Below, piece by piece: positions 1 through 5,956 of a stretch of DNA of 19,509 bases (its first letter is position 1; every line of letters begins with the position of its first letter). The position numbers were made by a program, and so were the translations under genes. A model generated the notes under the pieces. It saw nothing but the letters and a program-made list of their open reading frames with translations. It was not told the DNA's origin and did not search any database. Location of the stretch: NCBI GenBank assembly GCA_023387695.1, contig JAEWHT010000228.1, positions 1-19,509 on the forward strand, in the 5' to 3' direction. Source of the DNA: Pseudomonadota bacterium. GTDB taxonomy: Bacteria > Pseudomonadota > Alphaproteobacteria > Rhizobiales > Xanthobacteraceae.

Positions 1-697
1 TCTTTATGCTGTCGATCAGGCGGAAAAGCCCTGCCACCAGCAGGGTGTTGCGCAGATAGGGCAGCGTCACGAAGCGCGTGAGCTGCCAGCTGGTCGCGCC
101 GTCGATGCGGGCGGCCTCGCGCAGTTCCTCGGGCATCATCGACAGCGCCGCCAGAATGATGAGCATGGTAAAGGGAAACCACTCCCAGGTATCGGCGATG
201 ATGATCGAGGTCAGCGCGAAGTTGACGTTCGAGGTCAGCGCCGGCAGGGTGAAATGCAGCGCCTGGGCTGCGTAATAGAGCGGGCTGATGTCGGGCGCGT
301 AGATCAGCTTCCAGATCACGGCGACCACGATCGGCGGCAGCACCATCGGAATCAAAAAGAAGGTGCGCGCGAATTCGACGAAGCGCGACGGCACGTTCAG
401 CAGCAGCGCGAGCAGCATGCCGAGCAGAACCTGGAACAGCACACTCGCGACCGAGAGCTTGGCCTGCACGGCCAGCGAATTGACGAAGCGGGGATCGCCC
501 GGCAGCAGGGCATAGTTGCGGAACGGATCGCTGAAATCAGTGGCCGAGCCCGGCGTCGTCAGTTGGAATGGTGTGAGGCTCGTCACGACGAGATAGATCG
601 CCGGCAGCACGGCGACCGCGAACAGCACGATCAGGCTAGGTGTGAGCGCCCAGGCGATGAACCTGCGGCGCTCAACGTCAATACCGCTCTCGCTCAA
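1..697 (-). CDS. ABC transporter inner-membrane permease, MalF/UgpA-like (partial, C-terminus outside window)
   Basis: Partial permease of a carbohydrate-type (CUT1) ABC importer; 232 codons are present and roughly the last 60 residues of a normal ~290-residue protein are missing. The first membrane helix is at about residues 13-38 and further hydrophobic helices follow. The cytoplasmic EAA loop that docks the ATPase is clear at about residues 190-215 (EELREAARIDGA, then LPYL). The start is read as TTG at 697-695, because its TTGA overlaps the TGA stop of the binding-protein gene by 4 bp and gives the N-terminus MSESGIDVERRRFIAW; no ATG or GTG is available in frame before the first helix. Translational coupling to the binding protein is likely. 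The remaining permease and ATPase genes should lie beyond position 1. The substrate cannot be read from this protein. Confidence 0.9.
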   Translation of the reverse strand, partial: MSESGIDVERRRFIAWALTPSLIVLFAVAVLPAIYLVVTSLTPFQLTTPGSATDFSDPFRNYALLPGDPRFVNSLAVQAKLSVASVLFQVLLGMLLALLLNVPSRFVEFARTFFLIPMVLPPIVVAVIWKLIYAPDISPLYYAAQALHFTLPALTSNVNFALTSIIIADTWEWFPFTMLIILAALSMMPEELREAARIDGATSWQLTRFVTLPYLRNTLLVAGLFRLIDSIK

Positions 698-2046
698 AGC
701 TTCGTCCCGGCGCGGCGGAGGGCGGCAATGGCCTGGTCCTGGGCGGCGTTCATGGCGTCCTTAGCCGGCAGCTGGCCGGTGGCGACCTGCTCGAACGACT
801 TGTTGAGGATGTCGCCGACGATCGGAAACTCCTTGGTCGTCCGATAAGCCATGTAGTTGTCGCCCTTGCCCGGCATCTCGAGTACCTCGAGATAGAGCGC
901 GCCGAGGTCCTGGCCGTTCACCGTGTTCAGCTTGCGATATTCGTCGCTGGTGATGATCGAGCGCCGGCAGATCGAGGAATGACCTTGCTCCTTGACCAGG
1001 CGCATCGAAATCTCGGGGCTGAGCGCCCATTTGATGAATTCCCACGCCGCCTTCTTGTTCTTGGCGTTCTTGGGAATGCCGATGCCCTGGCTGTTCGACG
1101 CCGGATAATCGTGCACGGGACCAGCGGGCGAGCGTACCACGCGCGAGGTCTCCTTCACCTTGCTCTCGTCAGAGAGCAGGATCGGCGTCACCCAGGCGCT
1201 GGAATGGATGAAGATGTTGGCGCGGCCGGTCAGCATCGCCTGACGCGCCTGGTCTTCGGTGTAGGTCAGAACGCCGGTCGGCGCGCTTTTCAGGAGCTTC
1301 GCATAGAACTCGACGCCCTGGATCGCCTCGGGCGTGTTCAACGCCGGCATCGGATCGCCGGGCGGGTTGCGGAAGATGTTGCCGCCAAAGCCCTGGATGT
1401 AGGGCGGCAGATTCCAGTTGTGCAGGAACCACGACACCAGGCCGCTGACGCCGTCGGTGCCGTTGATCTCCGCACACACGTGCTGGAGCTCTTCGAAGGT
1501 CTTGGGGATCTTCAGCCCCTTCTTCTCCATCAGGTCCATGCGCGACAGACCCATCAGCATCGCGCCGCCTTCCCAGGCGAAGCCGTAGGTGCCGCCCTTG
1601 GTATCCCTATAGGTCACCTGCGCGCCGTCGACGAAGTCCTTCGGATTCCACTCGGCCGGCGTCAAATTGGCGTCGGAGGTGAACTCGTCGAGATTGGTGA
1701 GCAGGTCGGCCGCGATCCACCGGGTTGCGAGCGTGAAGGTGACGTTGACGAAATCATAGGCCGAGCCGCCCGAGGACAGTTCGAGATTGGCCTGCTGGTT
1801 GTAGACGGGCAGGGCCGAGAGCTGGAGGTCAACCTTCATGCCGGTCTTTTCCTCGAACTCGGGTATGTATTTCTGCAGCAGCGTGAAGAAGCGATGCTGG
1901 AACGAAGCGCCGTGCAAGGTCACGCCGGCAAACGGCTTTGTCTGCGCGATCAGCGGGGCGGGGAATGCGGCCAGCGCTGCGCTTGCGGCGCTCGCCTTGA
2001 GCAGTGTGCGGCGGTTGATCGAGCTCACGCGCGATGCGGTCTTCAT
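694..2046 (-). CDS. ABC transporter extracellular solute-binding protein (family 1), Tat-exported
   Basis: 450-residue periplasmic binding protein of the carbohydrate/organic-solute family 1 type (SBP_bac_1), which would deliver substrate to the permease encoded downstream. The N-terminus has a twin-arginine signal (INRRTLLKAS at residues 10-19, then an Ala-rich stretch, probable cleavage near residue 35 after PLIAQ), so it is likely exported folded through Tat. The mature part starts with a beta-strand/helix pattern typical of the fold (FAGVTLHGASF) and carries the GTYGFAWEGGAMLMG and AAWEFIKWALSPE segments common in this family. I choose the ATG at 2046 over one 12 codons upstream because GGGAGAG lies just before it and the signal peptide then begins properly. 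It lies 32 bp after gntR and overlaps the permease by 4 bp, so the three form one operon. Ligand unknown. Confidence 0.92.
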   Translation of the reverse strand: MKTASRVSSINRRTLLKASAASAALAAFPAPLIAQTKPFAGVTLHGASFQHRFFTLLQKYIPEFEEKTGMKVDLQLSALPVYNQQANLELSSGGSAYDFVNVTFTLATRWIAADLLTNLDEFTSDANLTPAEWNPKDFVDGAQVTYRDTKGGTYGFAWEGGAMLMGLSRMDLMEKKGLKIPKTFEELQHVCAEINGTDGVSGLVSWFLHNWNLPPYIQGFGGNIFRNPPGDPMPALNTPEAIQGVEFYAKLLKSAPTGVLTYTEDQARQAMLTGRANIFIHSSAWVTPILLSDESKVKETSRVVRSPAGPVHDYPASNSQGIGIPKNAKNKKAAWEFIKWALSPEISMRLVKEQGHSSICRRSIITSDEYRKLNTVNGQDLGALYLEVLEMPGKGDNYMAYRTTKEFPIVGDILNKSFEQVATGQLPAKDAMNAAQDQAIAALRRAGTKL

Positions 2047-2078
2047 GTGTCTCTCCCTTGACTCGTGGTTTGCAGGCT

Positions 2079-2846
2079 TCAACGCGTCCGTCTGGTGCGG
2101 ACGTTCTCGTCATCCTCGGCGTCTTTCTTCTTCTGACGCGACATGGCTGAGACGATGTTCTGTTCGGTGAGATCCATCAGCTTGTGCATGGCCTGCCGCG
2201 CGCCGTCGGCATTGCGTGCCCAGATCTCGTCGAGCACGGCGCGGTGATAGGGCAGGCTCTTCCGCGGCGCGCCGGGGTTTGTGCTCGACAGGTCGAATGA
2301 CATCCGCAACGCGGCTGCAACGGTCGCGCCGAAGGCGATCAGGAAATCATTGCCCGTGGCGATGAGAATGCCGCGGTGGAACTGCAGGTCAGGCTCGGCA
2401 TAGGCGACGCGGTCCATGCCGGCCGCATCCATGCCGCGATAGGCGCGTTCGATCCGAGCAAAATCCTCATCCGTGCCGCGCACGGCGCAGATCGCGCAGG
2501 CCTCGGGCTCGACGATGCGGCGGACTTCGAGGATCTGCTTGGCGAATTCCTGCGTCGGCAGCGCCGACAGCGTCCAGTTCAGCAGTTCCTCGTCAAGCAT
2601 GTTCCAGTCGAAGCGCGCCCGCACATGCGTGCCGGCCTTCTGCTTCGAGGCGATCAGTCCCTTGGCCTTGAGCAGCGACAGCGCTTCGCGGATCGAAGCG
2701 CGGCTGACCTCGAAGCGCGCTGCGAGCTCAATCTCGCGCGGCAGCGTCGTGCCCTCGCGCCAGACCCCGGTCAGGATCATCCGCGCCACCTCGCGGGCGA
2801 CCTGGGCGCTCGACTGCTGGCTGTCCTTGTGAGGTGATTTTGCCAC
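2079..2846 (-). CDS. GntR-family transcriptional regulator, FadR/FCD subfamily
   Basis: 255-residue regulator. An N-terminal winged helix (residues about 13-78, with LPREIELAARFEVSRASIRE as the GntR signature) binds DNA. The all-helical FCD domain (about 100-235) carries the usual metal/ligand residues D153 and H157 (DLQFH), H201 (YHRAVLDEI) and probably H221. FCD regulators usually bind a small organic acid or sugar acid, which releases them from operators. The C-terminal 20 residues are very charged. The start codon is GTG at 2846-2844 with a weak ribosome site. It is the first gene of the operon with the binding protein and permease and is divergent from the sulfatase; operator-like palindromes fill the shared intergenic region, so autoregulation and control of both directions are likely. 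Confidence 0.93.
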   Translation of the reverse strand: MAKSPHKDSQQSSAQVAREVARMILTGVWREGTTLPREIELAARFEVSRASIREALSLLKAKGLIASKQKAGTHVRARFDWNMLDEELLNWTLSALPTQEFAKQILEVRRIVEPEACAICAVRGTDEDFARIERAYRGMDAAGMDRVAYAEPDLQFHRGILIATGNDFLIAFGATVAAALRMSFDLSSTNPGAPRKSLPYHRAVLDEIWARNADGARQAMHKLMDLTEQNIVSAMSRQKKKDAEDDENVRTRRTR

Positions 2847-2871
2847 GGTGATCCCGGATTCGTGGAATAAA

Positions 2872-2882
2872 ATGTCTGATTT
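2872..2882. promoter_or_regulatory. Operator-like site 1 (probable GntR regulator site)
   Basis: ATGTCTGATTT; its reverse complement AAATCAGACAT matches the perfect palindrome at 2967-2979 in 9 of 11 core positions. It lies about 25-30 bp downstream of the predicted gntR transcription start, a repressing position. Inferred from sequence likeness only. Confidence 0.45.
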
Positions 2883-2912
2883 ATTACGAGTGCCAGCAAG
2901 GAAACTCGCTGA

Positions 2913-2940
2913 ATTATGCTTCCAAATATCAGATAATCAA
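2913..2940 (-). promoter_or_regulatory. Predicted sigma70-type promoter of the gntR-ABC operon
   Basis: On the minus strand TTGATT (2940-2935) is followed after 16 bp by CATAAT (2918-2913), 4/6 and 5/6 matches to consensus. The expected transcription start is near 2906, leaving about 60 nt of leader before the GTG. Operator-like site 2 lies in the spacer. Confidence 0.5.
2927..2935. promoter_or_regulatory. Operator-like site 2 in the gntR promoter spacer
   Basis: TATCAGATA is a perfect 9-bp palindrome around a central A. It shares the TCAGA core with sites 1 and 3 and sits between the -35 and -10 of the minus-strand promoter, where a bound repressor would block RNA polymerase. Confidence 0.45.
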
Positions 2941-2952
2941 ATCCGACTATGT

Positions 2953-2981
2953 TTGACAAGAATTATTATGTCAGACATATT
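2953..2981 (+). promoter_or_regulatory. Predicted sigma70-type promoter of the sulfatase gene
   Basis: A perfect TTGACA (2953-2958), 17 bp spacer, then CATATT (2976-2981, 4/6). The expected transcription start is near 2988, 30 nt before the GTG start. The palindrome at 2967-2979 occupies the spacer and runs into the -10. Confidence 0.55.
2967..2979. promoter_or_regulatory. Operator-like site 3 overlapping the sulfatase promoter
   Basis: TATGTCAGACATA is a perfect 13-bp palindrome around a central A. It is the best of four related sites in the window and covers the spacer and -10 of the divergent sulfatase promoter. Length and symmetry fit a dimeric GntR/FadR-type regulator; the neighbouring FCD regulator is the natural candidate. 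Confidence 0.6.
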
Positions 2982-3017
2982 TCCTATAGAGACCACGCCG
3001 CGTAGGACAAAGCCATC

Positions 3018-4445
3018 GTGACAAAGCCCCACATCATCCTGGTCATGACCGACCAGCAGCGTTTCGACACGATCGCGGCGACGGGCCATCCCTATATGAA
3101 GACGCCGAATCTCGACCGCCTGGTGCGCGAGGGCGTCTATTTCGACAATTGCTTCATCAACGCGCCAAGCTGCGTGCCTTCGCGCGCGGCGCTGTTCTCC
3201 GGCCTTTATCCGCATGCATCGGGCGTTCTGAAGAACGGCCAGCACTGGCAGAAGACCTGGGTCAGCAATCTCGGCGACGTCGGCTATCACTGCGTCAATG
3301 TCGGCAAGATGCACACCATCCCCTACGACGCGAAGGCCGGCTTCCACGAGCGCTTCGTGGTCGAGAACAAGGATCGCTTCTTCGAAGGCCGCTGGTTCGC
3401 CGACGAACTCGACAAGGCCTTTGCCGCGCACAAGCTGACCAAGCCGTCGCGCGCCGGCTATCGCAACCTGCCTGATTATGGCGACCGCATGGGCGCCTTT
3501 ACCTGGGAGATGCCGAAGTCGCTACACCCCGACATCTTCGTCGCGGAGACCGCGATGTGGTGGCTGGAGACGCGGCCGAAGCCCGAGGCGCTGTTCATGC
3601 AGATTGGCCTGCCCGGGCCGCATCCGCCCTATGATCCCTTGCCGGAATATCTGGAGCACTATCTCGCCCGCAACGACCTCCCGGTGCCGCAGCCGACCGA
3701 GGCCGAGATAGAGGGGCTTCCTGCTTATCTGAAAGAGAAGCGCCGCCACGACACTGAAGTGGACCACGACGCGGTGTCATGGAAGCTTGCACCCACGCAT
3801 GAAGAGATACGCCGCCTGCGCGCGCATTACTATGCCAACGTCACCATGATCGACGAGCAGATCGGCCGCCTGATCCAGACGCTCGAGGACAAGGGCTATC
3901 TCGACAATTGTGTCGTCATCTTCATGTCGGACCATGGCGACAATCTCGGCGAGCACGGCCTCAGCCAGAAATGGTCGATGTACGAGCCCGTCACCCGCAT
4001 CCCGCTGCTGTTTTGGTCACCGAGCCTGTTTTCCGACGGCCGCAGAATCCGCGAAAAGTGCCAGCTATTCGATCTCGCCCCCACCATTCTCGATCTCGCG
4101 GGCGCTGCGCATCCAAAACCGTTCCAGGCGCGCAGCCTGCTGCCGGCGCTGAAGGGCGAGGACTGGGTCGGCCGCGACTTCGTCTTCTCCGAGCAGGCCG
4201 GCGACGTCGCCATGACCGGAGCGCGCCTGATCACCATGGTGCGCGACGACCGCTGGAAGGTCGTGTTTATCCACGGCGCCGAGGACGGGCAATTGTTCGA
4301 CCTCGCCAACGATCCGCTCGAGCAGAACAATCTCTGGGGCGTACCCAAGCATGCCGGCATCATCAACCGGCTCAAGGATGCCTTCATCGACTGGCGTCAG
4401 AACAGCCTGCTGGAAACGATGGACCTGAACGCCGCGGCGCGGTAG
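3018..4445 (+). CDS. Cytoplasmic sulfatase (type I, formylglycine-dependent)
   Basis: 475-residue member of the alkaline phosphatase/sulfatase superfamily, hydrolysing a sulfate ester to an alcohol or phenol plus sulfate. The active-site signature C52-V-P-S-R56 is the site of Cys-to-formylglycine conversion; metal and substrate residues appear in order as D12 and Q13 (VMTDQQ), K97/H99 (GKMH), H202 (PGPHPPYD), D305/H306 (SDHGDNLGEHG) and K318. The CxPSR motif argues against a phosphonate monoester hydrolase, whose motif has Ala instead of Ser. There is no signal peptide: strand 1 begins at residue 5, so the enzyme works in the cytoplasm and the substrate must be imported whole. The start is GTG at 3018; AGGA lies about 11 bp upstream. 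It is divergent from gntR-ABC. A formylglycine-generating enzyme must be encoded elsewhere. Natural substrate unknown. Confidence 0.92.
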   Translation: MTKPHIILVMTDQQRFDTIAATGHPYMKTPNLDRLVREGVYFDNCFINAPSCVPSRAALFSGLYPHASGVLKNGQHWQKTWVSNLGDVGYHCVNVGKMHTIPYDAKAGFHERFVVENKDRFFEGRWFADELDKAFAAHKLTKPSRAGYRNLPDYGDRMGAFTWEMPKSLHPDIFVAETAMWWLETRPKPEALFMQIGLPGPHPPYDPLPEYLEHYLARNDLPVPQPTEAEIEGLPAYLKEKRRHDTEVDHDAVSWKLAPTHEEIRRLRAHYYANVTMIDEQIGRLIQTLEDKGYLDNCVVIFMSDHGDNLGEHGLSQKWSMYEPVTRIPLLFWSPSLFSDGRRIREKCQLFDLAPTILDLAGAAHPKPFQARSLLPALKGEDWVGRDFVFSEQAGDVAMTGARLITMVRDDRWKVVFIHGAEDGQLFDLANDPLEQNNLWGVPKHAGIINRLKDAFIDWRQNSLLETMDLNAAAR

Positions 4446-4455
4446 GTCCGCCCCG

Positions 4456-4475
4456 TCTCCCCGCTCGCGGGGAGA
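4456..4475 (+). terminator. GC-rich hairpin just after the sulfatase gene
   Basis: A 9-bp perfect stem (TCTCCCCGC / GCGGGGAGA) with a 2-nt centre, 10 bp past the sulfatase stop. No T-run follows, so it is a weak or Rho-assisted terminator at best; it also resembles a piece of a dispersed repeat. Confidence 0.4.
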
Positions 4476-4507
4476 GGGGGCCATCGGCGAATACAGCTCT
4501 CACTTGT

Positions 4508-4594
4508 CGTCATTGCGAGCGAAGCGAAGCAATCCAGAGTTTATCCGTGGGGGCAGTCTGGATTGCTTCGTCGCAAGAGCTCCTCGCAATGACG
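4508..4594. repeat. Palindromic intergenic repeat, about 87 bp
   Basis: Outer inverted arms CGTCATTGCGAG (4508-4519) and CTCGCAATGACG (4583-4594); inner arms GAAGCAATCCAGA and TCTGGATTGCTTC. It can fold into a long hairpin. Elements with this sequence are frequent between genes in Bradyrhizobium-like genomes (from general knowledge). It lies between the convergent sulfatase and racemase-like genes. Confidence 0.75.
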
Positions 4595-4646
4595 GTGTTG
4601 AGCTAGCTGCGCTCACAGCCACGGGATCTGTCCGCGCGGTTGCTCT

Positions 4647-4673
4647 CCCGGATTGCGCTTCGCTCCATCCGGG
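4647..4673 (-). terminator. REP-like hairpin abutting the racemase-like gene stop codon
   Basis: CCCGGAT (4647-4653) and ATCCGGG (4667-4673) form a 7-bp stem around GCGCTTCGC-type sequence. On the minus strand it begins in the base directly after the TAG stop of the upstream gene. It resembles a dispersed repeat and probably also helps end transcription; no T-run is present. Confidence 0.5.
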
Positions 4674-5765
4674 CTACGAGACCAAATATGTCCTCACCGC
4701 CGCCTCATCCCACGCGATCCCATTTCCCGGCTCCTCGCCCGGCAGCGCGAAGCCATCCTTGATCTTCAGCCGCGTTGCCAGCACCGCATCGGCCCAGTCG
4801 ACATATTCCAGCCAATGCGCGGTCGGCGTCACGCAAAGCAGATGCGCGCTGACCTCCGAGAACAGATGCGTCGACATCTCGATGCCGGCGGCATGCGCGA
4901 GCGATGCGGCGCGCAGCCAGCCGGTGACGCCGCCGATGCGCTGAACATCCGGCATCACATAGTCGCAGGCCTCGGCTGAGAGTGCGGCCTGCATCGAGAA
5001 CGCGCTGTCAAAATTCTCGCCGATCTGGACCGGCGTACGCAGCGCATCCGCGATGCGCGCATTGCCTTCATAATCGTCGTGGCGGATCGGCTCCTCGATC
5101 CAGGTCAGGCCCTCGTCGTCAAGCATCTCGCCGCGGCGGATCGCTTCCGTCACTGTCAGGGCCTGGTTGTAGTCGCACATCAGCGTCACATCGTCGCCGA
5201 CCGCCTTCCTCACCGCGCGTACCACGGCGAGATCATCGCGCGCCTCCGGCCGGCCGACTCTGATTTTTGCGGCGTGAAAGCCCTCGGCCAGCAGCTTGTG
5301 CGCTTCTTCCACCGCAGCGCCCGCCGGCATGATTCCGAGGCCCTTCGAATTGTAGGCCTTCACCGGCTTCGGCGCGCCGCCGAGCAGGCGGGCCAGCGGC
5401 AGGCCGCGTGCGCGGGCGAGCGCATCCCAAGCCGCCATATCGATGCCGGACTGCGCCAGCCGCTGCAGGCCTGCGAGCCCGAGCAGCGTGAAGCGCTGGG
5501 TCAGCTTGCGCTCGATCTCGAACGGAAGCAGTTCGTCGCCGGCGAGCAGCTCTGACATTTCCGTGACCATTGCAGCCAGCGGCTTCAGGGCCGAGGGCGT
5601 GATCGTGAACAGATAGGCGTGCCCCACCGCACCCTGATCGGTCTCGCAGTCGATCAGCACCAGCGGCGCCTGCGCGACCGCGCCGGTCGAGGTTTTCAGC
5701 GGCAAATTCATCGGCACGATGACGGGGCGCACGCTGAAACGCCTGATGCGGATGGTCTCTGTCAT
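4674..5765 (-). CDS. Mandelate racemase/muconate lactonizing enzyme family protein (enolase superfamily)
   Basis: 363-residue enolase-superfamily enzyme, close in layout to Pseudomonas mandelate racemase (359 aa) across its whole length. Capping domain about 1-130, then a TIM barrel. Metal ligands D198 (DYNQ), E224 (WIEEP) and E250 (GEN) are present, as are the His/Asp dyad D273 (PDVQRIGG) and H300 (STHLF) and the electrophile E320 (AHWLE). The KxK motif is altered: K167-I-R169 replaces K164-T-K166 of the racemase, so the second base is Arg. It likely removes a proton alpha to a carboxylate, giving dehydration or racemisation; true mandelate racemase activity is doubtful. ATG at 5765 is preceded by GGGAGAG. 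It is convergent to the sulfatase, and an operator-like site upstream suggests shared GntR control. Confidence 0.9.
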   Translation of the reverse strand: MTETIRIRRFSVRPVIVPMNLPLKTSTGAVAQAPLVLIDCETDQGAVGHAYLFTITPSALKPLAAMVTEMSELLAGDELLPFEIERKLTQRFTLLGLAGLQRLAQSGIDMAAWDALARARGLPLARLLGGAPKPVKAYNSKGLGIMPAGAAVEEAHKLLAEGFHAAKIRVGRPEARDDLAVVRAVRKAVGDDVTLMCDYNQALTVTEAIRRGEMLDDEGLTWIEEPIRHDDYEGNARIADALRTPVQIGENFDSAFSMQAALSAEACDYVMPDVQRIGGVTGWLRAASLAHAAGIEMSTHLFSEVSAHLLCVTPTAHWLEYVDWADAVLATRLKIKDGFALPGEEPGNGIAWDEAAVRTYLVS

Positions 5766-5801
5766 GGGCTCTCCCGGCGGAGTGAATAAAGGTTCAAGTC
5801 G

Positions 5802-5812
5802 ATCTTAGACAT
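5802..5812. promoter_or_regulatory. Operator-like site 4 upstream of the racemase-like gene
   Basis: ATCTTAGACAT matches ATGTCAGACAT (core of site 3) at 9 of 11 positions. It lies 37-47 bp before the ATG of the racemase-like gene, in the divergent space with the cyclase gene. The left half-site is degenerate, so this is weaker evidence than the sites at 2872-2979. Confidence 0.35.
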
Positions 5813-5956
5813 TCATCATGAAACGAAAAGCGGCTTGCGGCGACCCACCATAAAACGGGGTTGCGCGGGGGCGGGTTTATTGGCTCTGTACCGGGGACAT
5901 GCTGTGCCGCGAATCCCACGAATTTGCGACAAAAACGCACACAACGGAGCCATCAA

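Noticed and set aside
979..2061. Long plus-strand open frame of about 360 codons opposite the solute-binding protein gene
   Set aside because: It is antisense to a well-supported gene, has Arg/Gly/His-rich composition typical of an antisense frame in high-GC DNA, and no ribosome site or domain.
3018..4445. Phosphonate monoester hydrolase instead of sulfatase
   Set aside because: The active-site motif is CVPSR, the sulfatase form; phosphonate monoester hydrolases have Ala in place of the Ser.
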